From Pyrenochaeta sp. MPI-SDFR-AT-0127 (lineage: Eukaryota; Ascomycota; Dothideomycetes; Pleosporales; Cucurbitariaceae): 64,000 nucleotides of DNA. The stretch is from the NCBI GenBank assembly GCA_020747015.1, contig JAGTJM010000041.1, positions 1 to 64,000 on the forward strand, written 5' to 3'. Shown piece by piece: positions 11,211 through 24,112 of this stretch. The notes beneath the pieces were generated by a model, which was not told the DNA's origin, searched no databases, and saw only the letters and a list, made by a program, of their open reading frames with translations. The translations under genes were made by a program, and so were the position numbers. How positions within the stretch are numbered: position 1 is the first letter of the stretch; the number at the start of each line of letters is the position of its first letter.

Positions 11211-14200
11211 TTTCTATGTCTTCTGAATGTATTTGGGGTGCTGACAATAGGATTGGTGGTGTCTTCTAGAGATGACGTGCTGGTGCGGAAGTATGTGGAG
11301 TGGAAATGCTTATGTGGTGGAGATGGGCTTACACAACGGAGGGCGAGGTGCAATCTTATACAGCGTGTGGACAACGAGGCGCGCCCTCTCGGAATTAATG
11401 GATCGAGTGGTTGGAGATGGCAGCCCGCGGCTTGAGCAGGGGTGATGCTCTATCGACGGATTTGTGCCCGCGTCAACGGCCACAACGGACCCTAGGAATG
11501 TGGCTTGCTACGAAAATGCATGCATAACGCCAACGCGAGGTGCGTGGTGGTGCAACCTTTTTTTCGGCACACGCGTCCGGCGCACGGTCCAAGAGTGCAT
11601 CAAGCATCTTAGGTGTTGTTATTCTGGTCCTCGAGTGGCTCGTGGAGTTGCACTACCGACGGTTGGGGCAGGGGTCGGCATGAAGGCGCACGCTATGCTG
11701 CATACGGTCTTTGATAAAAGATTGGCAAAGTCACAACGCTAAGCGACAACCAAAGTCGACGAGCTCGACGTGCAGCATGCAGGTTAGTCAGTCAATGTGC
11801 CCTTTAGTAACAGGCAGAGGTGCCTGATAACGTCTTCTCGAACGTCTACCCCGCCTAGGAATTGCCTATTCGGTGGATGGTACATAGTAAGGCTGGATCC
11901 GCCAAGACGTGGCTCTCTTTGGAGAGACCGTCGACTGCTGAATAAGAGTGCGGGCACTATCTTCGCTGGGGATGGCTCTTCAGATGCAGGCCTGGCTGCA
12001 GGATCATGGAGTCCAGGAGGGATGGGATGAAAGAGCAGCAAGGGCAGCCCACGGCGTTAGAGAAGATTGCTGACCCAAGGCTGCGTCCGGCTGAGCATCC
12101 AAGTGAGCGACCCAGGACAACTCGGCATGGACTGCCTCTTTGCGTTGCTGCTGAGGGCGCCCGTGGGCCGAAATTCGGTCGTAGTGCCGTGTCTTTGACG
12201 CTAAACCGTGTACGGCTGGGCATGCGTCGAACTTAGCACAACCGAGCACGACTGGCTACCACAATAACACCCTGCACTCCCGCCGCTAATAATACTGTGA
12301 CGTTGGATGCAATAACTGCCCTCGACGCTGCTTCGACTCACATGAGGGGCCGGGTGTGCCGCTCGACTTACCAGACTGGAACGTTGTGGTGGCCGCTGAC
12401 AAAGAGCTCTATCGCCGGAAATATGACGGCAATGACGCTGCCTGGAACCTTTCCATCTATTGTGCTTCTCTTCAGAGCAAAGAAAGTAAGGAGACTGTTT
12501 GGCAATCTGTCCGCTGGGTGCGAGGCACAAAAACTTAAGAAACCAGCGAGACCAGCGATTTCGCGTTGATCACGTGTTGTGACAAGGCATTGGCTGCCTT
12601 GGCGTGACCACAGTCAGCTGCGGCTGGCATGACTTATCAGAGTCTCGTCCGCTTCGCACCTTTTCGTCATCTCACCTTCACCCCACGCAATCTAAAGATG
12701 GATTGGGGTAGCTGCCTGGTTGGTTGCCCACCGCACTGCTGATGAGAAGTTATCAGATGGTGTGAACCGTCGAAGCGTGTTGCCGTTCCTCAAAAGGAAG
12801 ATGATGGTGTCTGAGTCTGTTGAGTTGCAGCGTCCCACGAAGCCATACTCGCAACATGGCTGCCGGCCATTGCGGAGAATGAATCCCATGTGCGTTATTC
12901 GGACTTTGTGTTGTCGTACGGGTCTTACACTGCATCATCTCACGTGGACGTTTACGTAGCCGCTGTGTTGTGTTAGCAACATCGCTTGACTGCTGTCAGA
13001 ATGCGGTAATTTCAAGTCCAAGCCCATGCTTCCGAGCATGAAACCCCCAATTCATGGATGCTTGGGGACTCATCTCTGCCATCTCTTGGAAGCTTATTAT
13101 CTGCAAGATTCGCATGCTGCAGATTGGCAGTCATGGCGCACCGGACAAAGGAAAAGTTCCACCACTCTTCCGCAATTCCTTACCGGATTCGGGTTGGTCA
13201 TGTCAGCAAGCCATATTAAGCTGCATATGTCGGCCCATGCGTGCAGAAGCGAACCTTATCTCTGGAACAATCCGTCTTATCTAATATCACCTTGCAACCA
13301 AAGATTGGTGGGGTACGTTGCTGCCCACCATACCTCCCAGCCTTGTTTCTTGGCGCTGCAAGACACCCTCTTTCAATCGACAAGAGAGAGTCATGACATT
13401 TCTGCCCCGCTGCTGACACAACTTTCTGTGCACAGCATAAGGAACATTCTTCGTAACCGCGACCAGTAGGGTGACAAGGAAAATCACCCGGATAAATGAC
13501 TAGTAGGATATGGGAATCAGACATGTGGATGTTCGGAATTAGGCGAGCACGCAACGTTCATCTCCATCTCTGCCTCACACCATTGTACCCTAGCACCCGG
13601 AAGCAATCGCCAGCACTAACCAGAGCTGAACAATGCTAAAGCAACCGCCATGCATCATCTACACAAAGAGTCACAATACTCCGAAGAACACAAGGTATAG
13701 ACCAACTCCGCTAATCGCTCGACATGAAGGATCCGAGGGGCTAGAAAAGACTTTCGCATGCTTGCACCCGCCATGTCCCTGTGACGCTGGTCAACGCACC
13801 AATGAATGGACTGGACGTGGGTTCGCGAGTACAATGGCTATGTTATCATAATCCCAAAACGCGGTAGCACTATAGACCGCACATCAGGGTCCAAGTAGTT
13901 GTAGATCCCCCCCGGCACTAATGTTACTGGCCCCTATGCCTAAACGGCCTGAGATTTCAAGAGGGACTAACACCCGCGATAGTTTTCACGCACTGCAAGC
14001 AATCTTGGCACTTACCGATCTTCTGAATATGGCCGGTGATAGTATGCCAATGGCACTCAAGCTAGTTACAAGCAGAATGCAGGGCCTTTGATCAGGCACA
14101 CCACACCTACTTTCGCGTATGACTATACAATCTTCGCTAATATCGCAGTCACATCGATACAATTATTACGTCGTATTGTTCAGTTTGTTTATCTGCTTGG

Positions 14201-15759
14201 GCAGCAGCGTTAAAACTTCGTACCGCGTCTCGTTCAAGGGGTGTCAACAAAGGAGCCGCAAAGAACTTCCATATCGTCCCTAACGGCCAATTTCGGCCAC
14301 AACATCTGGTATATCCGGTGATATCTGAGCCTCTGACGTACTCTCATTATTTCCGATGTACTATAGGAGTTGTTGGGTATGATGCGAGGTCCAAGCGCAT
14401 TTTAATCGCTCTGAGATTGAGAACGCTAGCAATTTACTTTTCTGAGCGTTTTCATCGGACCGAACTTGCACCGACTTCAGCCTCATCGACCCTAATTTAC
14501 CCTTGTCTCTCGTAAGCAACCCCTTCCCTGAAAAGGTCGAGATCATGCATACTGACGTCAATGTCAGGCCAAACTTCGCCCAGATGACTTGATGAACATG
14601 ATCAGCGTCGTCATTCTCAGCTCCTGCGCCTCTTCCGGCTGGTGACATTGCCACTGTTTGGTCTGTTCTCGGTATCCGCACCAGAGCCTCATCTCACGCT
14701 ACCGCAAGGTTGGAACTGTGATCCTCAGAGCCAAGATATTAGTCGAAGCTTACTCTGCGGCTCTGCTCACCCTCCCGCCTCTTTCCAATGGTCAGCACTT
14801 TCAATTGCGATCTTTCTCATTATCGCTACGTCATGCAGAATCTCGAATACGAAGTATGAGATTACATCGCATGGTGTTCCAGACACTACGCACATTCCCA
14901 GCTCCAATCATAGGCGAATGTTTGCACATTGACTATAGCATTTTAAAGAGGACCTCAGCCATAGAACCCAGCAGTAAATTATAATGCCTCACTTAGGGCA
15001 CCCGCTCCTAGTCTGGTATTGGTGTGGTCTACGTCTTCACCAATCATGTTCAATTGCATGCATATCATGTGCATTCAACAATCACATCGACGCCACAATC
15101 CTCCTTACCATATATTCGTTCAACCAGCTTCGAGACAACGTTACAGTGGTTTTCATACCATGCTATTGCTCGATAAAGTCAATGTCCGTCGGTGGTGTTT
15201 TTCACCATTTAGCTGTGACTGTTACCGATACGATGCCGAGCCGGCAGTAGTCTGCAGTTTCTCTTTCATCACACCGTCTTCCATAGGGGTTTTCTGAGTG
15301 TTTTTCGCCTTCCTTGACTGATCTAAAAGCATCTTGCCTTAGGATGTGTCTAATCCCTCACAGTAAGTAGGTTTATTTCAAATCATTGGCGAATGTCCAA
15401 GACTCAAGATTCCACTTATCACTGGACTTCAATAGTATTTGAGGCTCTTATGGCGGAATTCTGCCTATAGTCGTTGATAGTCAGAGGAGTATCAGAGCGT
15501 GCTTAAAAGTGAGTGTGCTCGTCAGTGCTTTTTGACACATATGGATGTAGTTGATTGTTAAAAGTCTTGTAGAATCCGAATAATTACGACACTACTGAAG
15601 TCCCTTTTCTGGTTCCCATAGCCTCACTGTGTGTAGAATAGCATGGTTCCACAAACCAAGCGGTGAGTAGACTGTTCAAACTCTTGCTCCAACCTTGTCA
15701 CATGCATGAAAAGGAGACGATTAATGCAGAGCTCTATCACACTTGGCTATATTGTGACC
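11211..15759. other. 4.5-kb gene-poor region
   Basis: Between the start of the bZIP gene and the end of Rad4. The first 1.4 kb is relatively GC-rich and probably includes the bZIP promoter; the rest is mixed to AT-rich. Only short frames without domain character are present on either strand. I found no RNA gene or mobile-element signature. Confidence 0.5.
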
Positions 15760-18700
15760 CTATCGATCGGTCTTCCTCTTGCCTACTGCACGTGAACACT
15801 TTGCCTTTCCTCTCTTTGGCGCAGCTTTCTTTGGTGAATCTCGGTTCGTCATATCTGTCAAGTCCGTCTCCCCATCACTTCTATCTGCGAAGAAATGACT
15901 GTGTACCTGTGTACCGCTCTTGTAGGCTGCTTTCCGCTTCGGTACTGAGCGGGTAGGGGCTTTGGTTCTAGGAGGAACCGATGGAGTGTAAATGACCGAA
16001 GATTCGTTATCCGAGGGGTCTCTGAGCAGTGATTTACGTTTGTGTATATCTGAGGCAAGTGTGGTACCGCGTCCACAGCTGCGAGCACGTGGGGATTGGA
16101 TCTTCGGAGAACGATAACCTTTGTGACCGCTTGACGTAGTCACTGCTGGTAGCTCTTTTTCGTACTCACTGCCAATGTCATCCCATTGATCATTCATGAA
16201 ATCATCATGATCTGGATAGCCACTGGCTTCGCTGACAGGTCGTTGAAGGGCTGAAGTGAGCGATATGGGCGTTCGATACACGTTGGTCGCACTCAATGTG
16301 CACTGCTGACCCTGTTCCTCGTCGCCCTGTTCAATTGTGAGGTCACCGTGCACTAAATCGTCCTGGCTTGCCGGGAAGAAAACGCCTGCCATGTCTGTGA
16401 TATCTTTGGCCGGAAGTTGTCCTGCCTGGAGGAAGCCGGCATCGAAAGGCGTAGAATCATCGCGTAAGAACCCACCTTCGAAGTTCGTTTGCGTCTGAAA
16501 AACTTCCCACTCAGACTTTTTCGACTTCGCATTATTTTTGGGGGCTACCTCAACCTTCTTTGCAGGATGCTCAACCTCGTCGCCATACTCAGCTTTCATA
16601 CGCTCGACGATTCTCAGACCAGAGAAGAACTTCTTCCATAGACCTAAGACCATCCTTTTCCTTTTGTCCGCTTCTTTCTTGGCCTTTTCGGCTTCTTCTA
16701 TCTCCCAAGCATCTATAACTAGATTCTCGTTTTCTGCAGCTACCACGACACCAGTGAGTACAGGTACCGCGCGTTGCTTCCCAAACTCAAAGCCCGTACA
16801 TGCTTCTGCGTGGTCGATGTTGAGCTTCCGGCAAATTCGTGCCGTGCCCTTAAATGGAATGTGAATAGCACCTCTTGGTATCATTGTCTTCACATAGACG
16901 TCAATATTGCCAAAAGCATTACGGGGTATTTTGCCACCGATTATGGGGTCCGGTATGATCCATTTAGTCTGCGCTTTCGAATAAAGGCCTTGTTGAACTT
17001 TACCACCTTCTACACGTTCACGCTCTTCAATCTCGCGCTTTCGAGTGACTGTAACCGCACGCATCGGGACAAATTTCAGTGGTTGTTCGCCTTCCTTGAC
17101 TTCACGTCCTTCCTTGTGCCATGATTCGGCTGTTTTGCAATAGAGAATGTCTTTTCGTCGGTATACCGGTTCTGTCTTCTCGTTGACGCCTTTGCCAGTG
17201 ACGAAATTTCGTACTACCATTGCTCCAGGTTTGAGAGCTTCTTCACGCCGCAGATGTCTCTGGAGCACATACTCTGCTGAAGTTTTGTAGCCTTGTAGTG
17301 TCTCCCTACCACCCTCTTCGTCCATTTCTTTTTTCTTGTCTAGCTTCATCGGAACCAGATCGCCCTCATCTTCGACTTCGTCCCATGGCTGTCGCTTTTC
17401 ATGTGGCCGTGCATATGGGCGCATGAGTGCTTTGAACCAGTCCCACTCTTCCCATCGCTTGACCTTGCCGTGCTTGTTGTGAATTGGAATTTTCTCAACA
17501 GGCATACGGAACCCTTTAGTCCTTCCAGGCCATTGGTGTTTCGGTAGATAGCGTACTGTGACGTCCTTCGCAGTACCATCAGAAGAAAATGCGATTAGAT
17601 ATGCTAGAACCTGTCTTGCTTTGTCGGCCGCCGCACCACGAGCGTAAAAACCGCCAAGCTTGTCTGGTGTGGAAGCGCTCGCAACCAAGGTTCGGGGTAA
17701 TGGGGAGACCGAAATAGGGGTATTTGTAAGATGGGAGATCACTTCTGTCCAGTAGGTTGGATAAGGAAACTCTTCGCTGTAATCGCGGGCTTTGGGGGAC
17801 TTTCTAATAGTCTGCTCCACCTCCGAATCTGAAGAGATAGTAATCACACTACTGAGGTCGCTACTTTCGAGTATGTCCACATCATCAGAGCCTGTGTGGC
17901 AGTTTGTTGCTTGGCACAGCTTTGGCTTCACTCTCGCCTGGGTAGACTTTGCTGACAGATTGTCCTTGATGATTTCTGCAACATCTTTTAGCTTCTCCAA
18001 ATTCTTTGGTCTCCCTTCTTCACTTTGGCTCCAACCGAAGCCCACTGGTTGTAAGCTGACAACCATGCGAGACTCAATACCTAGTCCGCGTATCAAAGCC
18101 GTGAATAATTGTTGCCCCACATCTCGACTGCCATCGCATCTACGCGCCCTTTCACGGAAGGCCTCAAGACCCCTCACTCGCTCGCCAAAAGTATCTGGAT
18201 GAACGGGATTGTCTTTGAAAGCCATGATCTCGGCTTCTAGAGTCGAGGGTGAAAGATAGCCGCGCTTTCGCAAGCTTGGTGCAGTAATTTTATATTTTGA
18301 CTTCCAGTATGCAGAAAGATACCTCAGTAACCTAAGGAGAGGGTCACCGGCTGACAGGTTCGGCATGTTCGGCTCAAGTGGCTCTGATGTGGCACCCCAG
18401 TCGCGAGCAGACCTATTGCTTTTGGGTGTGGCATTGTCTTTGCCTTGTACTGCCTTGCTCCTGTCCTTGGCCTTTCCGACCCACCTGCTCTGGGGGCTTT
18501 CGTAAATTCTTACTCCCTTCTTGCTGCTCTCTTTCCATGTTCCACTCTCTTTAATTGCGTCCTTTTTAGAGGCCCTCTGCACCTTGCCATGTGTCGCGAT
18601 GACGCGTGTCGGCCCATCAGAGATGCCTGAATCCCGCCAGTATTGCTCTATTTCGCGCCAGCAGCCAGGTGACAGGTTGGCAACTAGGGTACCCTGCACC

Positions 18701-19269
18701 TCTTTGTCTTGTATCCAGGCATTCCGGATAAGATTGTGGAACATAAGATACTGTACATGCATGCAGTGTGTAAGGTTTCTTATCTGACGTTGTACTTTGG
18801 AAGGCCCCTTCTTTCCTTCCGGTTTGTAGTCGAAAGCGGTTTTTGGTGCAGCGGAAAGTGTGAGGGCAATATCTCCCGAAATGGCTGGTGCAGGGCCATT
18901 GTTCAATATCGTAAGATGATGCTCTCCAAGCGCATCTTCCCAATCCTCATGGTCGCTCTCGTCGTCGTTAGTTTTGTGTTGTTGCGCCTCTCCCGGCCCA
19001 ACTGACTTTCTCGCGCCGTTCAGCGGCACATGTTCAAATTCATCCTCGCTGCTCTCTGGCTCCGTCAGCTCGCTCTCATCGTCTTCCTGCTCGAGCAACG
19101 CCTTTGTTTGCGAGAGAGTGCGTGTGACTTTGGGGGGCGCATCCAGCGTCTGAAAGACGGACTCTTTACTACGTGGAGCGGGCGGTTTGGGGGTGCGGGC
19201 TCGCTTGGGTGGCGGTTCTGGCTTGGGAGAATCGGATTGCAGTCGCTTTCGAGAAAGGACGGGAGGCAT
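15760..19269 (-). CDS. RAD4: Rad4/XPC nucleotide-excision repair protein
   Basis: DNA-damage recognition subunit of nucleotide-excision repair; in the family it pairs with Rad23 and binds distorted DNA in the nucleus. It is a single 1169-residue exon. Residues 1 to about 150 are a basic and acidic low-complexity tail with likely nuclear signals (PPKRARTPKP). The transglutaminase-like fold lies at about residues 150-620 and includes the block PTYWTEV that is typical before the beta-hairpin domains. BHD1 begins near YVLQRHLRREEALKPG (about residue 668), and BHD2 covers the region with PVYRRKDILYCKTAESW. BHD3 begins near FGNIDVYVKTMIPRGAIHI (about 785) and ends near VLTGVVVAAEN. The C-terminus beyond about 900 is poorly conserved, charged and Ser-rich. 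The ATG at 19269 is the first in frame and fits the expected N-terminus. It diverges from the C2H2 gene. Confidence 0.95.
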   Translation of the reverse strand: MPPVLSRKRLQSDSPKPEPPPKRARTPKPPAPRSKESVFQTLDAPPKVTRTLSQTKALLEQEDDESELTEPESSEDEFEHVPLNGARKSVGPGEAQQHKTNDDESDHEDWEDALGEHHLTILNNGPAPAISGDIALTLSAAPKTAFDYKPEGKKGPSKVQRQIRNLTHCMHVQYLMFHNLIRNAWIQDKEVQGTLVANLSPGCWREIEQYWRDSGISDGPTRVIATHGKVQRASKKDAIKESGTWKESSKKGVRIYESPQSRWVGKAKDRSKAVQGKDNATPKSNRSARDWGATSEPLEPNMPNLSAGDPLLRLLRYLSAYWKSKYKITAPSLRKRGYLSPSTLEAEIMAFKDNPVHPDTFGERVRGLEAFRERARRCDGSRDVGQQLFTALIRGLGIESRMVVSLQPVGFGWSQSEEGRPKNLEKLKDVAEIIKDNLSAKSTQARVKPKLCQATNCHTGSDDVDILESSDLSSVITISSDSEVEQTIRKSPKARDYSEEFPYPTYWTEVISHLTNTPISVSPLPRTLVASASTPDKLGGFYARGAAADKARQVLAYLIAFSSDGTAKDVTVRYLPKHQWPGRTKGFRMPVEKIPIHNKHGKVKRWEEWDWFKALMRPYARPHEKRQPWDEVEDEGDLVPMKLDKKKEMDEEGGRETLQGYKTSAEYVLQRHLRREEALKPGAMVVRNFVTGKGVNEKTEPVYRRKDILYCKTAESWHKEGREVKEGEQPLKFVPMRAVTVTRKREIEERERVEGGKVQQGLYSKAQTKWIIPDPIIGGKIPRNAFGNIDVYVKTMIPRGAIHIPFKGTARICRKLNIDHAEACTGFEFGKQRAVPVLTGVVVAAENENLVIDAWEIEEAEKAKKEADKRKRMVLGLWKKFFSGLRIVERMKAEYGDEVEHPAKKVEVAPKNNAKSKKSEWEVFQTQTNFEGGFLRDDSTPFDAGFLQAGQLPAKDITDMAGVFFPASQDDLVHGDLTIEQGDEEQGQQCTLSATNVYRTPISLTSALQRPVSEASGYPDHDDFMNDQWDDIGSEYEKELPAVTTSSGHKGYRSPKIQSPRARSCGRGTTLASDIHKRKSLLRDPSDNESSVIYTPSVPPRTKAPTRSVPKRKAAYKSGTQVHSHFFADRSDGETDLTDMTNRDSPKKAAPKRGKAKCSRAVGKRKTDR

Positions 19270-20761
19270 GATGACGCCCTTGGTCTTTGGCTATTGTTTC
19301 ATGGAGTGGCATTGCTACGGGGCATGAGTTCAACAAGCCGAAAGGTGTTGGCGGGAATGATGACGCAGTACTCTAGCCAAAAAGCGAATCGCGTGGACTA
19401 ACCAAGTGTGCAGGGATCACGTCGCGTTCTCACGATATCACGAGATCTCCAATTATTGGTATTGATATCAAAGAGCCTTGATTTGCGTGCATTTTGTAGT
19501 GGTTAGAGCAGTGAATTGTTCACAGTGTGGACGGTACGAGGAAGTGATTGGTCTCGCTTTCCAAACACAGTCTTGTCCTCACTTGGCGAGCAGAAGCGCA
19601 ACATTTGCGCCCCGTGTCATGTGCAATGGATTGGGGTGCTTGGAGGCCGCCCTTAGCACCACCTGGTCTCGCGTTAGCACAAAGCAGCGTTAGGCGCTGG
19701 GTCGAGCATCAAATTTACGAAGGATGGAAATAGAACAGGCGCGGCTGAGACTGTTGCCTTGTTGTCCCAATGACCCGAGGCGAGGTCATGTTGCGAGCGG
19801 TTCAAAGAGGGCCAAATGTATATGAGGGCCGCATTCCAGCCGCAGGGCTTTGGGGACTGTTTGTTTTTCGTCTTGCCTCTCCTCCGTTTCTTCTGCGTCA
19901 TCTATGTCGTCTTCTTCAATATGGTTGCCGTGTCGCGCGCCACGGTTGACATGTCCCTCTCTGCGCGTCCACGATACTGGCAGGACGAACACTGGGCCAT
20001 ATTCGAGTCCAAACTTCTCGCCATCAGCCCCAATGAATGCATTGCGTTCATGGCAAGATAAGAGAGAGACAGCACGAGTGCGCGTGAGCACGTGACTGAG
20101 AAAGGCACTCCATCGACAGGAACTGCACCCAAGCCGCCGCAAACAATAGACCTCCATCACCAAAACCACGCCATCTGAGCAAGTTTGCTTGGGCCGACTG
20201 CCCGCAACCCCAGACTCATGGCCTTGACTCTCGAACAAGTCGCATCTGCCCAAAGTCACGAGCTGGCGCAGAGCCGCATTCCCCCTCCTCCATGTCTCGA
20301 AACGGTTTGGTCTCAGTGATTGAGGGTCGCGCATCCCTTGATCGCTGCACGCCGCCGTCGCCTGTCACTCCAACTCACATCCCACTTTTGCACACTGCAG
20401 CACCCCCGAACTTGCACCTTCATCACCGCTAACCCCCCAGACTGATAGATTTGCAGATACAGAGTCGCCAGAATCGATGCACTCGACAATTCCTGCGTCA
20501 TGAGCATAGCCACACACCTGCTCGTGACTTGTGGCTTCCTCAGGCTGGCGGCCTCCGCGTCCCTCTCACCCAAGCATGCGTCCATGCTGCGACCTTGCGC
20601 CCTCTTCTCACTTTTTGCACCAGACCACTGACCTCTCCTCTTCACTCTCCATTATCCTCTAACCATTACTTCTGCCTAGGTGCCGCATTCGTCCCCGCTC
20701 GCACCACCCTCGTCGTCGACCCCCGCTCCACCCTTAGGCACCAAGATAGACACACAAGAGC
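19270..20761. other. Divergent intergenic region between RAD4 and C2H2 gene
   Basis: About 1.5 kb that should hold both promoters and the C2H2 leader; the right part (20.4-20.76 kb) is strongly C-rich, as in many fungal 5' leaders. A 182-codon minus-strand frame at 20334-19786 lacks protein-family character and was not accepted. Confidence 0.5.
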
Positions 20762-21646
20762 ATGTGCACGCTGCTGTTGCTCGCGCTCCTCCTCACTGTC
20801 CTCTTCGAGCCAGCGGCGGCCGCAAGTCCAATCATGCAGCACGCACTACCCGGTGCTCCATTGGACCCATTCCATCCAGATCCAGACGGCATGCTCAACC
20901 CTCTCTGCGAACTCTGCGTCATTCCTTTCTACCAGTGCATGCACGCTCTAGTAAGAGTCCGCTTACCACCAGGAAGCGTCTTGCTCACATGCCCAGCCCC
21001 AAGCGCCATACGTGGCTGCGCAAATGCTATACAACGCCCCCGAACACTCCTACCTACCGCCACTAGACTTCAACCAGACCGACGCAGATCTCGCACCCAT
21101 CCTCGCATACGTCATCGAGAATGACGGACAGCCACTCCTCAACGAGCATGTTTCGCATTTCAATGCCGATGAGACCACAGTTCAGCCAGCCACTGTTCAG
21201 GCACACATCGAGGATACCTACACAGTGGGCGATCGCACCCGGCCCACTTCACGGAAGTCACCACATAAGCGCCAAGCACCTCGACCTGGTGGCTATCCTT
21301 GTAACGTGGATGGCTGTGAGCGGGCTTTCGATCGTGCTTGTGAGCTGAAGTAAGTTCAGCCTGCCCTCATGCCTCTACTGAAGCTCAATTGACTCTTGTT
21401 AGTCGCCACCAAAAGACCCATTTGAACCGCTCTGAACGGCCTCATAAATGTAATGGTTGTAACGAGGCCTTCTTGTACCCTAAAGATCTTCAAAGACACC
21501 GGCGAAAACACATCGCGCAACCGTCAGCCCAAGTCACCTTCTTCTGCCGGTATCCCGGATGCGGCAACCTCGAGGGCTTCTCGCGCCGCGATAATCTTCT
21601 GCGACACCAGAGGAAGCAGCATGCTCCCATTGTCGCTGCTGCATAG
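20762..21646 (+). CDS. C2H2 zinc-finger protein, three fingers
   Basis: Probable DNA-binding transcription factor. Exons 20762 (or 20834)-20950, 20997-21349 and 21403-21646; all models stay in frame and give 261 or 237 residues. Finger 1 spans the second intron: YPCNVDGCERAFDRACELN joined to RHQKTH. Finger 2 is HKCNGCNEAFLYPKDLQRH. Finger 3 is a longer variant (FFCRYPGCGNLEGFSRRDNL then RHQRKQH) with a 14-residue Cys-His spacing common in fungal C2H2 proteins. The region before the fingers is acidic and polar and contains a basic patch (KSPHKRQAPRPGG). The start is uncertain: the frame from 20762 begins with a signal-peptide-like run MCTLLLLALLLTVLFEP, which is odd for a nuclear protein, so ATG 20834 may be the true start. 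Target genes are unknown. Confidence 0.75.
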
Positions 21647-23900
21647 CCCAACACACTATATTTCGTCGGCACAGTGAGGCTCCATATGCCCACCGTCGAC
21701 GGGGAGCAGCGAACGTCATCAATGCTCTCGCAGCTCGGCGTGATTTAGCGTGACACCTAGAGAGCTCCCGTGCGTCTGCTATTTCCTCTCGTCTCTTATC
21801 CATAATCTGCCACAAAATTGGCCATTGGCAGTGTTCGGCGCGCCTGTGATACTCTTCGATTCATTTCTCTTTGCGATGCCTATCCTTGGCTCGATCCCAC
21901 GTGGGAGCAATCCCCGTGATGCATTTTTTCGGCTTGGCTTTCTTGATCTTCATGGTAATACCCCCTTTTCAGTACTCACGGTGAGCACTGCTGGTGATGT
22001 TGTTGGCTTTGTGCTGGTTTATGCATGCCGTTATTTCATTCAAAGAATTAGTTCACTATCACTACAAAAGCATCGCTCTGGATTTACTTCACTACTCACA
22101 TACAGAAAAAGAGATTGGGTACTAAGTCCCTGTGTTGGGCCGTTATTATCTCGTTTTAAGATTATTTCAGGGTTGATTCTTCTCTCATACTACGTAAAGA
22201 CCCAAATAGTTGAGCTACAGGCATAGCGCTTGATGAGAACAGAGGAGGTTGGTTGGAGAGGACAGTCTACTTGGTGTAGCACCTAGAATGGAAAAGTATC
22301 CTCACACCCCGTGAGCAGCTTCATACGCTTTTCGTATTGATGCGATCAGAGTTTGATTTCTTTTCTCGTGTCCATGTCTTGTGTCTCCTGATTCAATTCA
22401 GAGCCTCTTAAACTAATCGTGGGTACTAGATGTCCCTCAGTTCGAAGCGCACGCTCCATCATTGTAGCCATGGCAGAGCAATACCTAGAAAATTGTCTAA
22501 GCTATATACTGTGTCATTGAATCCGAATGGTGTGGCTCTAGTAGTATGCTTTCCAGCTCTTTTCGGTGTATAGGCTCCGAGGGTCTCCAAGAAGATTGCA
22601 GCTCGATTTGATAATAGTCAGACTCAATCTCCTTTTCTCGTCCTTGATGTGCAAGTATGACAAAGGAACCGCTATAAAATAACCGTGGCTAAGCCACTAA
22701 AAGCACGATCTGTTACCACACACTGCGTGCATTTGGACGATACAGCAACACCTTATTTCAGAAAAGACACAATGCTCCATCTCTGCTAAATATTCGCAAA
22801 ATTGCAAAGCCGCTTCGATCTTGCAATCATTTTATAACTGTGTCTAGGCATTACGACTTCGCATAAAGGCAACAGTGCATTTCCTCGCAGCATCTGATTG
22901 AAACACGTCTGTGCGTCTTTCCTTCACGCCTTCTACCAAAGTTGGTGCAGTTCAGATACTGTTGGAGCGACAGATACCTCTCGAGCTTACAATCATCGAG
23001 CTATCTTCCCAACAAGCATTTGATGTTTAGCTCTTACAACGCGATGATGTCCACCTAGAAGCGTTACGCTCAGAGTTACTTGACTCATCATGCAAAGAAC
23101 AAGCTGAGGCTGCTCCTCATCCATCTCAAGGTCAGCAAGCTAGACCTTCTACCTAGCAACGCAACGTTGTAACGCCTGGCATTCGACCCGCTTCTTCTCG
23201 GGCGCTGGTGCATCGTGCAGTTCGGTACAATACTCAACCCTGCAAACTTGGACAAGAACAGTTGAGAATATACATTTTCATTCTATTGTTTTTATGTTGA
23301 AGAAGCGCTGCCATATTTCCGATGTCATCATTGACGTCGGACCTTCGTGTGGGTTGTTGCTGGGACCTGAGGCTGCGAGGCCCCTGGCTATGTGCCCATT
23401 TTAGTCTGATGAAACCTTGCTCGCTTCACATCCCTAACACGCATGTTCCTCCACGGCCTCGATCAAGCGAGCCTCATCACTTCGGATCTCCTGTGCCATG
23501 ATCTGCTACACATTCTCCGACAGATACTGTTAGGCCAAGGAGCCTGTGGGCCAGTCTACGCCCACTTGCCTTCCTTTCCACGTGCCGCGCTCCCGCTCCG
23601 TCTGTTCTTCCCGGAGCCTCCACCACACACGCGCATTCCTACTCAAGCACGCCCCCGCCCAGGGCTGTCAAATGGCGCTGCGATGGCTTGGTGGCATGTG
23701 TCGTTGTTGGAGATTAGTGGGTACATCCCGTCGTCATCACCATGCCTAAACGCCTAACCGCCTCAAGGCTTCCTGACCGTACCCATGATGAGGCCGAAAC
23801 CCCACCATCAAACTGTTCCAGGAGAATACTTGCTGCAGATCATATGTTTACTTTTAGGATCACCCCCGAACCCTTTTGTATGCCATAACAACAGGCCAGG
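21647..23900. other. Intergenic region, no gene seen
   Basis: The first few hundred bases probably hold the 3' untranslated region of the C2H2 gene. A 158-codon frame (21750-22226) and a 104-codon frame (23443-23757) show no domain, motif or codon pattern that I would accept. The right end is the promoter region of the repeat-protein gene. Confidence 0.5.
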
Positions 23901-23906
23901 TATATA
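23901..23906 (+). promoter_or_regulatory. Possible TATA box of repeat-protein gene
   Basis: TATATA in the context GGTATATAGTCC, about 207 bases before the ATG at 24113, with a pyrimidine-rich stretch (CTTCCTCTTTC and TCTTCTTTCATTCTTTCG) between them. Position and sequence fit a core promoter, but this is a short motif seen by eye. Confidence 0.35.
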
Positions 23907-24112
23907 GTCCCAGGGCCCGGATGGAACAAGTTTGGCCTTCCTCTTTCATCAGATCGTTTTCATTTCATACCTTCCTTTTACAAGTGCCGAGCACGATTAC
24001 TTAATTCTGTTGAGCTGAGCTCTTCTTTCATTCTTTCGTTCAGATTTATAATTCCGATTAGTTGACTTCAGGTCCCCCTCCTTACGACCTTCCAAAGAAA
24101 CTAAACCACATA

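Noticed and set aside
19786..20334. 182-codon minus-strand frame between RAD4 and the C2H2 gene
   Set aside because: No recognisable domain; it overlaps other frames on both strands and lies in the shared promoter region.
21750..22226. 158-codon plus-strand frame after the C2H2 gene
   Set aside because: Probably 3' untranslated sequence; hydrophobic runs but no motif or splice partner.
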